Positions 16,364 to 25,395 of a stretch of 64,000 bases of DNA are shown in pieces. The stretch lies in NCBI RefSeq assembly GCF_000756615.1, contig NZ_CP009288.1, positions 930,001 to 994,000 on the forward strand, written 5' to 3'. The position numbers and the translations under genes are program-made. Each line of letters opens with the position of its first letter. Positions within the stretch are counted from its first letter, which is position 1. This stretch comes from Paenibacillus durus (GTDB taxonomy: Bacteria > Bacillota > Bacilli > Paenibacillales > Paenibacillaceae). Below the pieces are notes generated by a model. It made no database searches. It was not told the origin of the DNA and was given only the letters and a program-made list of their open reading frames with translations.

Positions 16364-18568
16364 TTGGAAATTGTAACAATTGAAGATTGGAAGAAGTTTA
16401 GGAATTTAGAGACATTGCCACAGAAGGCTGGTGTCAGCCCGAATCAGTTGGCAAAATTAGTCGCCAAGGAACTGGCTGATAACGCACTCGATCACTGTGG
16501 TCAATGTGAAGTGGGATTGCTTGAACCGAACGGATTTTATGTGAAGGATAACGGTAACGGAATTGATCCTGAACTATTGCCGGATTTATTCTCAATTAAT
16601 CGTTCGTTTATGTCCAGCAAAATATTACGGATGCCAACTCGCGGTGCATTAGGAAATGGATTACGAGTCGTTGCTGGATCAGTAATTGCTTCAGGTGGTT
16701 CAATGTTTGTTTCGATCAGAGGGAAAAAGTATCAAATCCAGTTTCAGCCGAATGGGACATCTTCAGTAGAGGTTATTGGTGACTATTCGGATAATGGAAC
16801 GTTGATTGAAATTCAATTCGGAAAGTCACTCACGCCTAACTTGGAATGGGCTGAGTCGGCTATTCATTATAATCGCGGCGATGAATATAAAGGAAAGTCA
16901 TCGGGCTATTGGTATACATCTGAAGCGTTCTATGAATTGTGTCAAGGGTATTCAGGCAGTGTTCGTGATTTGGTTTCGGAATTTGACGGATGCACTGGTG
17001 CTAAAGCTGGAAAGGTTTCAAGCGACTATAAAGGTCAACGGGCAAACTCCCTAACGTTTGAAGATGCTGAAAAGTTGCTTGGAACGATTCGAATTAGCAG
17101 CAGACAAGTGAACCCTGATCGATTCGGTGGTATTGGTGAACTCGATGATTACGGATACTACAAGTCAGAGGGTGCTTTTACGGTTTCATCCGGTAAAGGC
17201 CAAGTTGCTGCTCAGATACCCTTCACGGTAGAAGCTTGGGTGGACTATGATACGCGAGTAGGACTTGATTTTCTTATTAACAAATCTCCAACTACGGGTC
17301 AGATGAATCTGTATCGTGGGAAGAAAGAGTTGACGCTTTCAGGTTGCGGCTTATATGAAGATATTAAAATGAAGCATGCTAATATTGTAGTCAATATCAT
17401 CACGCCATATATGCCGATTGTCAGTGACGGTAAAGAACCTGATCTGAAACCAATGAAGGTTGAAATTGTAGATGCGATCAAAAAGGCGGCTAATCGTGCA
17501 AATAAGTTTACTGCAAAATTGGAAAAGAAACCGTCACAGAAGAATGTTATCTTGGACAACCTTCAAGCTGCCATTGATAAATCTAGCGGCAATGGTCGAT
17601 TCCCATTCAGTCTTCGTCAATTGTATTATGCTATTCGTCCCTATGTGATTACAGAATTAGGTAAGCAGCTAGAATATAATAACTTTACTACGGTGATTAC
17701 GAATTATGAGAATGAACAGGGTGATATTGCTGGACTGTATAGAGATAATCGCGGTGTACTATATCATCCTCATACGGGACAGGAGATTCCAATTGGAACG
17801 TTAACCGTTAAGGAATATAAGCGGCCTGAATGGACGTTTAATAAAATTTTGTACTGTGAAAAGGAAGGTCTGTTTCCTCTTTTGAAACAAGCTCAATTTC
17901 CTGAACGATTTGATTGTGCATTGGTTACTTCCAAAGGATATGCGAGTCGAGCGGTAAAGGATTTGCTGGATATGCTTGGTGATACAGATGAAGAATTGCA
18001 GTTTTTCTGTATCCACGATGCAGATGCTGCTGGAACTAAAATTTATGAGACGCTGGTTGAGGAAACGAAAGCTCGTCCCGGACGAAAAGTTAATGTCATC
18101 AATCTTGGACTTGATCCAGAGGAAGCCGTTGCAATGGGATTAGAAATTGAGGAGTTAGAAGCGAAAAAGGACGAGAAACCTGTTGCAGCTTATGTGCCTG
18201 AGAAATGGAAACGGTGGCTACAAACGAATCGGATTGAACTCAATGCTATGGCTTCCGATCAATTTGTATCATGGTTGGAAGGTAAAATGGAGACATATGA
18301 TCAGGGGAAACTTGTACCTGATACGAATACGTTAAAACAGAAAATGGAATTAACCGTTCGCAGACGACTTGAATTAGAGATTCGAGAACGTATTCTTCGA
18401 GAAGCCAGATATGAGAAACAGGTTCAAGAGCAGATGCAATTTCTAATCCCTGCTTTACATGAGCGATATGACACATTGGCAGATGAAGTTTCAAATGTGC
18501 TGAATAATCAACGTGAACTTTTTTGGACGAATGTGGTGGAGCATATCGGAAATGATATACAACTGTGA
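16364..18568 (+). CDS. Type IIB DNA topoisomerase, B-A fusion (topo VIII-like)
   Basis: 734 residues with both halves of a topo VI-type enzyme in one chain. The N-terminal GHKL ATPase shows the N-box KELADNALDH (Glu36, Asn40), DNGNGI (Asp62, Gly64, Gly66) and the lid RGALGNGL (93-100). A short transducer with SDGKEPDLK follows. The C-terminal half is Spo11/TopVIA-like: SLRQLYYAIRPY with the catalytic tyrosine at 421/422, then a Toprim domain with KILYCEKEG (Glu499) and HDADAAG (Asp552, Asp554). This order in one protein is that of topoisomerase VIII, described from plasmids and bacteria including Paenibacillus. A TTG start at 16364 is used, with AAAGGGG upstream. All catalytic residues are present, so it should pass double strands or cleave DNA using ATP. 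Confidence 0.88.
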   Translation: MEIVTIEDWKKFRNLETLPQKAGVSPNQLAKLVAKELADNALDHCGQCEVGLLEPNGFYVKDNGNGIDPELLPDLFSINRSFMSSKILRMPTRGALGNGLRVVAGSVIASGGSMFVSIRGKKYQIQFQPNGTSSVEVIGDYSDNGTLIEIQFGKSLTPNLEWAESAIHYNRGDEYKGKSSGYWYTSEAFYELCQGYSGSVRDLVSEFDGCTGAKAGKVSSDYKGQRANSLTFEDAEKLLGTIRISSRQVNPDRFGGIGELDDYGYYKSEGAFTVSSGKGQVAAQIPFTVEAWVDYDTRVGLDFLINKSPTTGQMNLYRGKKELTLSGCGLYEDIKMKHANIVVNIITPYMPIVSDGKEPDLKPMKVEIVDAIKKAANRANKFTAKLEKKPSQKNVILDNLQAAIDKSSGNGRFPFSLRQLYYAIRPYVITELGKQLEYNNFTTVITNYENEQGDIAGLYRDNRGVLYHPHTGQEIPIGTLTVKEYKRPEWTFNKILYCEKEGLFPLLKQAQFPERFDCALVTSKGYASRAVKDLLDMLGDTDEELQFFCIHDADAAGTKIYETLVEETKARPGRKVNVINLGLDPEEAVAMGLEIEELEAKKDEKPVAAYVPEKWKRWLQTNRIELNAMASDQFVSWLEGKMETYDQGKLVPDTNTLKQKMELTVRRRLELEIRERILREARYEKQVQEQMQFLIPALHERYDTLADEVSNVLNNQRELFWTNVVEHIGNDIQL

Positions 18569-18677
18569 TGTGAGTAGGTAGTGCTGATTTTAAAATTTGG
18601 ATTTTTCATATCAAAAAAGAGCAAGTTAAATTTCGGCTCATATTTGCAAAATTTTAAAATCAAATAGTAAATGTACA

Positions 18678-18709
18678 GGAACTCTGGCTACGTGCTAGGG
18701 TTCCTTTTT
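18678..18709 (+). terminator. Hairpin plus T-run before the methyltransferase operon
   Basis: GGAACTCTGGC pairs with GCTAGGGTTCC around a five-base loop, followed by five T. It lies 109 bases after the topoisomerase stop and 22 bases before the small ORF at 18731. A homologous hairpin occupies the same place in element 2 (53963-53994). Confidence 0.8.
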
Positions 18710-18730
18710 AATTTGAGAGGAGCAACAGGA

Positions 18731-18838
18731 ATGCTATTAATTTTACAAGCAATAATCATAGAAATATTACGAGTTGTCACTGCGGTTGGTGTGTTTTTCA
18801 CCTGGATGTGGATTGCAGTCTTTTTAAAAATGAAGTAG
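18731..18838 (+). CDS. Very small predicted membrane peptide upstream of the methyltransferase
   Basis: 35 residues starting MLLILQAIIIEIL, almost entirely hydrophobic with Trp and Phe near the end and a Lys-rich terminus. GAGAGGAG lies about 10 bases before the ATG. Element 2 has a peptide in the same position beginning MIILLQALAVEI, so the N-terminal pattern is conserved although the C-terminal part is not. It could be a real membrane peptide or a leader that couples translation to the methyltransferase. Confidence 0.5.
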   Translation: MLLILQAIIIEILRVVTAVGVFFTWMWIAVFLKMK

Positions 18839-18856
18839 AAAGGGGGATCAAGTGGA

Positions 18857-20101
18857 TTGGAAATCAAATTCGTAGACGTAGAAGTTTTAATTCCGTACAT
18901 AAAAAACGCCAGAAATAATGAGAAAGCTGTAGAATATGTAGCAACGAGTATTCAGAGTTATGGATTTAAGAATCCCATTCTGATTGACAGTAATCATGAA
19001 ATCATAGCAGGACATACTCGGCTGTTAGCAGCTAAGAAGCTTGGACTGAAGGAAGTTCCAACAATACTGGTGGATGATCTAACGCCAGAGCAGGTCAAAG
19101 CTTTCAGAATAGCCGATAACAAAACGGCTGAGTATGCAGATTGGAATTTTGAATTGTTGGCGCAGGAACTGGAAGAGTTAAAACTGGCTGATTATGATCT
19201 TTCTCTAACTGGATTTGATATGAGTGAGTGTGAGAAGTTGCTGGATACATTGTATGAAAATACAGCTCAAGACGAAGATGATTTTAATGTAGAAGAAGCA
19301 TTACCTGAACATCCGATAACTCGTAAAGGTGACATTTGGCTACTTGGGAAGCATAGGCTAATTTGCGGTGACTCGACTAATCCGCAGGATATTACAACAT
19401 TGATGGAGGGTAAGAAGGCTCGGCTTATTGTGACTGATCCGCCCTACAATGTGGACTATACAGGCAAGACCAAAGATGCTTTAACAATTCAAAATGACAA
19501 AATGGACGATGGTCAATTTTATGAGTTTCTGTTGGCAGCTTATACAAGAATGTATGAAGTGGCTGATGACGGAGCAAGTATTTATGTGTTCCACGCCGAT
19601 AGTGAAGGTTTGAATTTTAGGAAGGCATTTATCGAAGCTGGATTCAAACTGGCACAGTGTTGCATATGGGCTAAGCAAGCGATGGTAATGGGTAGACAAG
19701 ATTATCACTGGATGCACGAACCCGTATTATATGGTTGGAAACCGACAGGTAGACACTATTGGAACAGTGATCGTAAGCAAACAACCTTATGGCAATTTGA
19801 TCGTCCCTTCCGGAATGAATATCATCCCACGATGAAGCCGATTCCCTTAATTAGCTACCCAATTAAAAATTCGAGCAAGCTCGGTGATATCGTATTTGAT
19901 CCATTTGGTGGTTCAGGTTCAACGTTGATTGCTTGTGAGGAAACGGATCGGATTTGCTATACGAGTGAGCTTGATCTCAAATATGTAGATGTGATTGTGA
20001 AACGGTATATTACCCACGTTGGCGACAATAGCAGTGTGTATTTGATTAGGGACGGGAAGCGGTATAGCTATCAGGAAGTTGGTGCTGAGTTGGAAAGGTA
20101 A
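18857..20101 (+). CDS. ParB-domain-containing DNA methyltransferase
   Basis: About 414 residues. The N-terminal ParB/sulfiredoxin-like domain (about 1-95; NPILIDSNHEIIAGHTRLLAAKKLG) is fused to an N4-cytosine/N6-adenine methyltransferase. The catalytic motif is VTDPPYNVDY and the SAM motif FDPFGGSGSTLIA lies near the C-terminus, so the motif order is that of a beta-class enzyme. Such fusions are common next to phage terminase genes and probably protect or mark phage DNA. TTG at 18857 is chosen because AAAGGGGG lies 10 bases upstream and the same TTG is conserved in element 2. Near-identical to the copy at 54.1 kb over most of its length. Confidence 0.9.
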   Translation: MEIKFVDVEVLIPYIKNARNNEKAVEYVATSIQSYGFKNPILIDSNHEIIAGHTRLLAAKKLGLKEVPTILVDDLTPEQVKAFRIADNKTAEYADWNFELLAQELEELKLADYDLSLTGFDMSECEKLLDTLYENTAQDEDDFNVEEALPEHPITRKGDIWLLGKHRLICGDSTNPQDITTLMEGKKARLIVTDPPYNVDYTGKTKDALTIQNDKMDDGQFYEFLLAAYTRMYEVADDGASIYVFHADSEGLNFRKAFIEAGFKLAQCCIWAKQAMVMGRQDYHWMHEPVLYGWKPTGRHYWNSDRKQTTLWQFDRPFRNEYHPTMKPIPLISYPIKNSSKLGDIVFDPFGGSGSTLIACEETDRICYTSELDLKYVDVIVKRYITHVGDNSSVYLIRDGKRYSYQEVGAELER

Positions 20102-20114
20102 TATTGGATTACTG

Positions 20115-20142
20115 TAGGGATGGCTGACGAGGGCTGTCCCTA
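20115..20142 (+). promoter_or_regulatory. Hairpin between methyltransferase and terS
   Basis: TAGGGA (20115-20120) pairs with TCCCTA (20137-20142), followed by an imperfect T-rich stretch. A weak terminator or attenuator 30 bases before terS. Confidence 0.4.
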
Positions 20143-20172
20143 TATTTATGTTGAAACGGAGTTGAGGTGAAT

Positions 20173-20889
20173 ATGGCAGCAGAAAAGAAACCAAAGAAGC
20201 CGACCAAGTATGAATTAAATGTTGAGCCACGTTTTGATGAGATTCGGCAATGGATTAAGGATGGAGTCATTGATGATGAGATTGCGATTCGATTAGAAAT
20301 ACATATTACCACGTTGTACGAATATGTTAAAATCCATCCTGAATTTAAAAAGTTAATGGAACGTCCATCAAAATATGAAACCCATATCGTACCAAGGTTT
20401 AACGAGATTCGAGATTGGTGTCGAGAGGGATTAACGAATGAGCAAATGGCTGAAAAACTCGGCATCCATCCTGCCACTTGGTATGAATATGCAAATAAGT
20501 ACCCAACCTTCAACGAGCTTATTAATTGGAGCAAATCCGTTGCTATAGATCGTGTGGAAAGTTCACTTTTTAAATTAGCAATGGGGTATGAATATGAAGA
20601 AATCAAAACAATTGTGGAAGAAGATAAAAATGGAAAAAAGAAGACTCGAATTGAGAAGGTCAAACGGCATCAGCCCCCGAATCCGACAGCGATAAGCTTC
20701 TACTTAAAGAATCGTGCGCCGAATGAATGGAATGACCGTCGTGAGCTGATCATTGACACGAAGGCCGCTGAGTTGGAACGGAAACAGCTATTCCTTGATA
20801 TGATTGAGGAAGATGTAATTGAAGCTGAATATGAAGCCATAGAGGAATCCAGCCATGCTGAGGAAGGCTTCGAAGAGTCGGATTCATAA
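20173..20889 (+). CDS. Terminase small subunit-like protein with two HTH repeats
   Basis: About 238 residues. Two related helix-turn-helix segments are seen. One has FDEIRQWIKDGVIDDEIAIRLEI and TTLYEYVKIHP. The other has FNEIRDWCREGLTNEQMAEKLGI and TWYEYANKYP. They are followed by the 'AISFYLKNRAPNEWNDRR' stretch typical of phage small terminases and a very acidic tail. It should recognise the packaging site and load the large terminase. The ATG at 20173 is preferred (GAGG 5 bases upstream); a GTG two codons earlier is possible. Separated from terL by the integrase gene, which is unusual. The homologue at 56304 is highly similar. Confidence 0.8.
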   Translation: MAAEKKPKKPTKYELNVEPRFDEIRQWIKDGVIDDEIAIRLEIHITTLYEYVKIHPEFKKLMERPSKYETHIVPRFNEIRDWCREGLTNEQMAEKLGIHPATWYEYANKYPTFNELINWSKSVAIDRVESSLFKLAMGYEYEEIKTIVEEDKNGKKKTRIEKVKRHQPPNPTAISFYLKNRAPNEWNDRRELIIDTKAAELERKQLFLDMIEEDVIEAEYEAIEESSHAEEGFEESDS

Positions 20890-20999
20890 GGTTATGTCGT
20901 TAGTAATTCGATAGATAAACGCCAGTTTCAGCCCGAATAATGCTTCCAAATAGGCCATTTAGACTGCATAAGATAAGTTATGTATTGAGTTGACTGTCT

Positions 21000-21043
21000 C
21001 CCCTACCAACGGTATGATGTGACACACAAGCGAAGGGTGGGGG
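21000..21043 (+). promoter_or_regulatory. Stem that would hide the integrase ribosome-binding site
   Basis: CCCCTACC (21000-21007) pairs with the GGTGGGGG run (21036-21043) that serves as the ribosome site of the integrase ATG at 21049. The element 2 equivalent (57131-57174) has CCCCCACC, turning the single G-U pair into G-C, so pairing is kept. The whole 130-160 base leader is nearly identical in both copies and has no reading frame of its own. Confidence 0.6.
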
Positions 21044-21048
21044 CGAAT

Positions 21049-21894
21049 ATGGAGTATATTCAAGGGTTTGAAGCACATTTACGGAGCAAGGATCGAAGCA
21101 AGAATACAGTATCTTGCTACATACGGGACGTACTACAGTTTATGGCTTGGTATCGGGGTAAGACGGAGTATGGGTTGGACAAGTGGATTGAACTGGATGG
21201 CGTGGAATACAAAAAGGTTCTGCAAAGCACCAACCAAGCGATACTAACCATCAACCGAAAGATCGCCAGCGTCAACGTATTTGCACAGTGGATGCACCAG
21301 CAAGGCTATATAAAGGAAGAAATACATATCGAAGCTATCAGGAACAAGGATGTCCGCCAGTATAAAGGGCTTGAGGATACAGATTTGTGGAAGCTACGTA
21401 ATGAAATTCATCGTACGGGCAATAGAATGCATATCTGTATGATCGAATTGTTACTGGGAACGGGTATACGGGTAAGCGAATTGGTTGGTATCAAGCTGAA
21501 GGATATTGAGATAAGTGAACGCAAAGGAATATTGAAGGTACTCGGTAAGGGGAACTCCTTTCGCACAATACCATTGAATAAGGATGTGCGAAAAGCCATT
21601 ACCCGATATCTTGAAGTCAGGCCACAAGTGGAATTAGAGTATCTATGTATTGGGCAGCGTGGAGCTTTAGAACGGAATGCGGTCAACCTGATTCTGAACA
21701 AATACGGCAATCGGATCAATGTAAAGGTTACACCACATATGCTGAGACATACACTTGGCTATAAGCTGGTAAAAACGACTCCTTTGACGACCATTCAGCA
21801 AATCCTTGGACATGATCACGTAGCGACAACCAATATCTATACACTAACAACGCAGCAGGATATGGCTGAAGCCTTGGCAAATATCGAGTGGTGA
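21049..21894 (+). CDS. Tyrosine recombinase (XerC/XerD-like integrase)
   Basis: 281 residues. A SAM-like core-binding domain (about 1-90) precedes a complete catalytic domain: Arg in GTGIRVSEL, Lys in LGKGNSFR, HMLRHT, His in GHDH, and the nucleophile Tyr in TNIYT. A GTG 30 bases upstream is in frame here, but the element 2 copy has a one-base difference that breaks that extension. Both genes therefore start at the codon directly after the G-rich ribosome site (ATG here, GTG in copy 2). It lies between terS and terL rather than at an element end. It may resolve multimers or integrate the element. Nearly identical to 57179-58024. Confidence 0.9.
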   Translation: MEYIQGFEAHLRSKDRSKNTVSCYIRDVLQFMAWYRGKTEYGLDKWIELDGVEYKKVLQSTNQAILTINRKIASVNVFAQWMHQQGYIKEEIHIEAIRNKDVRQYKGLEDTDLWKLRNEIHRTGNRMHICMIELLLGTGIRVSELVGIKLKDIEISERKGILKVLGKGNSFRTIPLNKDVRKAITRYLEVRPQVELEYLCIGQRGALERNAVNLILNKYGNRINVKVTPHMLRHTLGYKLVKTTPLTTIQQILGHDHVATTNIYTLTTQQDMAEALANIEW

Positions 21895-21909
21895 GGAGCC
21901 ACTCTTTTT
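21886..21909 (+). terminator. Intrinsic terminator overlapping the integrase stop
   Basis: GAGTGG (21886-21891) pairs with CCACTC (21899-21904), then five T; the integrase stop codon is in the loop. The same structure ends the second integrase (58016-58039). Confidence 0.85.
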
Positions 21910-22015
21910 GTCGTGGATGGAGGGGGTCTTCTATCTAGATAAACGGAGCCGCCAGCAAAGGGTACAGAAATTTTTGTAATGATTTTATAGTAAAAGTCAG
22001 AAAGGAGCTATTACA

Positions 22016-23620
22016 ATTGAAACAATAAAGCAAGAAGAGCAACGACAAGCTGAGCTGCTTAAACAGTATATGGAGAAGCATTTTAAACCACCCAAAATAA
22101 AACAACTGATCGAAACCTTCTCCTTCTCCGAACTTCGTAAATTAATCGGTGAAATGGACATTGAGTTTTTTGCCCTATGTTATTTCCCTAAATATTTTGA
22201 TCGAGAGTTCGGAAGGTTTCACAAAGAGCTATTTGAGGAATTAAAACATATGCTTGCTAATACAGGACTGATTACGGCTTTCGGACTCCCCAGGGAGCAT
22301 GGGAAGTCCACGATCAGTTCTTTTTTATTCCCGCTATATGCCACGCTTTATGATCAATCGCAGTTTACACTAATCATATCGGCAACAGAGCAGATCGCTC
22401 TTCCCTTCCTTGATATGATCAAAGATGAACTTGAGACGAATACAATGCTGATTGAGGATTTTGGTATCCGTAAGGGGAATCGCTGGAATAACAATGAAAT
22501 ATGGCTACGGAGTAGAAGTGGACTCGATTCCTGCATTATGATTCGTGGAATAGACGGTTCTCTTCGGGGCATCCATTATAAGCATCACAGGCCAACGCTG
22601 GTTCTTATGGACGACCTGCTAAAGGAAGATACGGCACGATCAGAAGCTAAGCGAGATCAGATCAAGAATACATTCACCGATGTTATACTCCCCATCGGAA
22701 CACGGGATACTAATATTTTGATCTGTGGCACAATTCTGAATGAAGAAGACCTGATGGCTGATCTGCTCAAAGGGAAGATACCTGGTGTTCGAAGTATCCG
22801 CAAATCAGCTGTCATTCAATTTTCAGATCGAGATGATTTGTGGTCTGAATGGGAACGACTATACAACAACCTTCAAGACGAGGACAGGGTCAATTCGGCT
22901 CTGTCTTTTTTTATGTCCAATAAAGATGAGATGCTTGAGGGTACGCTAATATTATGGAGCGAATATCTGGATTATTACTATTTGATGTGTAAAAAGCAAG
23001 CGATGGGTGAGAAGTCATTTTATAAGGAGTTACAAAATGATCCCCGATCTACGGATGATTACATGTTCCAAAATATCATATATTGGGATCGGCTGCCTGA
23101 GTTTGATGAGATGGAGCTTGCGATGTATATCGATCCTGCGATCAAAGCTGGTAAGAAAAACGATTTTTCAGCTATCTCGATTATTGGTCAGCATCGGAAG
23201 ACAAAACAGCTATATGTGATCGACGGGAATATTTATAAGTTGCTACCAGATGATTTGTTCCAAGTGGCTGTTGAAAAGTTGAAACTTTACCCCGTGGATA
23301 AGATCGGTTTTGAAGTTAATCAGGCCCAGAGCTATATGAAGCAGAAATTTGAGGAAGAGTTATGGAAGGCGGAAATATATACGTCAGTTGAGAGTGTAAA
23401 TTCCAAGGGTCAGAAACATGAACGGATTATTAGCTTAGAGCCGGAAATCAAGAAAGGGCATATCCTATTCAATGCTGCGAATATTCGATATAACAATCAG
23501 GTGATGGATTATAACCGAAATTGCAAATTTGATGATGCTCCAGACAGTTTATATGGGGCTATACAGCTTATTCAGTCAGTTAAGAATTTGAAATTTTATG
23601 ATCTGAGTCTGCTATTTTGA
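22016..23620 (+). CDS. terL: Terminase large subunit
   Basis: Packaging ATPase/nuclease. The ATPase domain shows a Walker A variant GLPREHGKST (about residues 85-95) and the Walker B stretch LVLMDDLL. A C-terminal RNase H-like nuclease domain follows (MYIDPAIKAGKKNDFSAISIIG; later Asp in DDAPDSLYGA). The first ATG is at 22070, but it has no ribosome site. The frame is open and conserved upstream to an ATT at 22016, which has AAAGGAG 8 bases before it, and the same arrangement is seen in element 2. I therefore take ATT as the likely start (534 residues); 22070 is the conservative alternative. It works with terS and the portal to fill the capsid. Confidence 0.88.
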   Translation: METIKQEEQRQAELLKQYMEKHFKPPKIKQLIETFSFSELRKLIGEMDIEFFALCYFPKYFDREFGRFHKELFEELKHMLANTGLITAFGLPREHGKSTISSFLFPLYATLYDQSQFTLIISATEQIALPFLDMIKDELETNTMLIEDFGIRKGNRWNNNEIWLRSRSGLDSCIMIRGIDGSLRGIHYKHHRPTLVLMDDLLKEDTARSEAKRDQIKNTFTDVILPIGTRDTNILICGTILNEEDLMADLLKGKIPGVRSIRKSAVIQFSDRDDLWSEWERLYNNLQDEDRVNSALSFFMSNKDEMLEGTLILWSEYLDYYYLMCKKQAMGEKSFYKELQNDPRSTDDYMFQNIIYWDRLPEFDEMELAMYIDPAIKAGKKNDFSAISIIGQHRKTKQLYVIDGNIYKLLPDDLFQVAVEKLKLYPVDKIGFEVNQAQSYMKQKFEEELWKAEIYTSVESVNSKGQKHERIISLEPEIKKGHILFNAANIRYNNQVMDYNRNCKFDDAPDSLYGAIQLIQSVKNLKFYDLSLLF

Positions 23621-23641
23621 ACCAGTACCATTAACGCATTA

Positions 23642-23995
23642 TTATTGGAAAAAGGTCTCTTTCTCCGACTTTTTAAGTCCTTTAAAAACCAGCTCATAGG
23701 AATGATCAATCATTTTGAATAATTCTGACTCAGAAATAGAGCCGTCCATGATAATTGTATTCCAGTGAGTTTTGTTTAAGTGGTAGCCGGGAGTAATAGA
23801 CGAATACTGCTGTCTTAAGCTTTCGGCTATAATAGGATCACATTTCAAGCTGATATTTAGTTGATTGTTTCGCTCCGATAAAAGAGCAAACATTTTTGAG
23901 GCCACTTTTATTACTAAAACACCGTCACCAAAAGGGTATTCCTCAATGGCTCCTTTTTTGGATAAACAGTAACTGGCTAATGTTTTGTTGAGCAT
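23642..23995 (-). CDS. MmcQ/YjbR-family protein (cargo gene)
   Basis: 117 residues on the opposite strand to the phage genes. The pattern SKKGAIEEYPFGDGVLVIKVASKMFALL and GYHLNKTHWNTIIMDGSISESELFKMIDHSYELV matches the YjbR/MmcQ family, a CyaY-like fold with DNA-binding surface features and no firm function. It sits between terL and portal, exactly where element 2 carries an unrelated gene (59809-60600). This marks a variable cargo slot. AGGAAAT upstream of the ATG supports the start. Confidence 0.8.
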   Translation of the reverse strand: MLNKTLASYCLSKKGAIEEYPFGDGVLVIKVASKMFALLSERNNQLNISLKCDPIIAESLRQQYSSITPGYHLNKTHWNTIIMDGSISESELFKMIDHSYELVFKGLKKSEKETFFQ

Positions 23996-24056
23996 AACTT
24001 ATTTCCTCCAACAAGGTTTTATAATTTCCAACTCTATGAAAAAAGGAAGTGAATGA

Positions 24057-25349
24057 ATGCAAATAACCGAACCCATCATATTAGAATGTCTCAACGAACT
24101 GAATCAAGACGCGCTAACAAAACAGAAATACTTCGATTATTATAACGGCAATCACGCGATTCTCAAGGACTACGCGATGCAGGAAAGTCGAAGTAACCGA
24201 AAGCTTATTTTTAACTTCCCACGTAAATTCGTAGATAATGAAGTGGGCTATCTGCTCGGCAAGCCAGTAAACTATGTGTCCAAGTCAGAACAGGACACGG
24301 CTATACATAATATAGATGTACATATGAGTCATTGGGATAAGGAGCATAATCTACAGCTTCGGAAACAATCTGAAATATTCGGTGAGAGCTACGAATTGAA
24401 TTATATCGACTCCGATGGCCAGTTTTCAGCTACGGTTTTGTCTCCTTTGAATGCGTATGTGTTGGAAGATGGAACGGCAGAACGAAATGTATTACTTGGC
24501 TTACATAAATTTACCCGTCGATTCGATGAGCAAGTATATTTGGACGTGTACACTGATAATGAAATTTTACATTACGAAATGATCAGCAGCGACAATTACA
24601 ACAGTAAATCTCCAGAGCTAAAATATCTCGGTAAACACAATCACATCTTTGGAAGAGTTCCTCTTATCTCTTGTCCGGCAAATACGGAGAAGAAAAGCGG
24701 CTTCCAAGATGTGATTTCTTTATTTGATGCTTATAATGCCCTGAACTCAGATTTGGTCAACGAAATTGCAGACCATCGCAATGCTTATCTGGTCATTGAA
24801 AATGCCAAGTTGGAAGCAGAGGATTTGCTCAACATGAAAAAGATGGGGATCATACAAGTCCCTGCGAACGGAAAGGTAAGCTGGCTGACGAAAGAGATCA
24901 ACGACTCCTTTGTGAAAAACGAACTGGACAACATCGAGCGCAAAATTTTCGACATGATGGATCAGGTCAATTTTAATGAAAATTGGGCCAGTAATACATC
25001 CTCCCTTGCTCTCCGAAATAAGCTGCTCAATCTGGAGAATCGTGTGGCGATGCGGGAGGCGTTAATGGAAAAGGCAATCAAGCAACGTCTGCGTAACTTC
25101 TTTACCTTTCTGCACATTAAAGAGGGCGTGCAATATGATTTCCGGGATATCGCTGTAAAATTCACAAGAAACTTGCCAACAGACTTGGTAGGGATGGCCG
25201 ATGTGATCGTCAAATTGCAGCAAGTGGTATCTCAGGAAACGTTGCTAACACTTCTCCCTTTCGTGGAGAATCCAAAGCTGGAGTTGAATAAATTTTGTGC
25301 GGAACAGCAACGAATAATTGAAACAAATAGGCTCAATGTTACGCTTTAG
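24057..25349 (+). CDS. Phage portal protein (SPP1 gp6-like)
   Basis: 430 residues. NRKLIFNFPRKFVDNEVGYLLGKPVNY near the N-terminus is the recognisable start of the SPP1 gp6-type portal family. The long helical C-terminal half (NERKIFDMMDQVNF-like region and LALRNKLLNLENRV) fits the stem and clip. Twelve copies would form the DNA channel at a capsid vertex. AAAAGGAAG lies about 10 bases before the ATG. From about 24450 to the end it is nearly identical in DNA to the element 2 portal, whereas the first 390 bases differ, suggesting recombination. Confidence 0.9.
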   Translation: MQITEPIILECLNELNQDALTKQKYFDYYNGNHAILKDYAMQESRSNRKLIFNFPRKFVDNEVGYLLGKPVNYVSKSEQDTAIHNIDVHMSHWDKEHNLQLRKQSEIFGESYELNYIDSDGQFSATVLSPLNAYVLEDGTAERNVLLGLHKFTRRFDEQVYLDVYTDNEILHYEMISSDNYNSKSPELKYLGKHNHIFGRVPLISCPANTEKKSGFQDVISLFDAYNALNSDLVNEIADHRNAYLVIENAKLEAEDLLNMKKMGIIQVPANGKVSWLTKEINDSFVKNELDNIERKIFDMMDQVNFNENWASNTSSLALRNKLLNLENRVAMREALMEKAIKQRLRNFFTFLHIKEGVQYDFRDIAVKFTRNLPTDLVGMADVIVKLQQVVSQETLLTLLPFVENPKLELNKFCAEQQRIIETNRLNVTL

Positions 25350-25395
25350 AGTGCTGAGAGGCTATATATATCTAGGGTGAAAAATAGCCAAAAGT

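Noticed and set aside
16191..16376. 61-codon frame before the topoisomerase gene
   Set aside because: It overlaps the structured leader and terminator hairpin, has no ribosome site and is not present in element 2.
16364..18568. Reading the topoisomerase gene as a gyrase B or MutL homologue
   Set aside because: The ATPase motifs alone would allow it, but the LRQLYY tyrosine motif and Spo11-type Toprim order identify a topo VI-class fusion.
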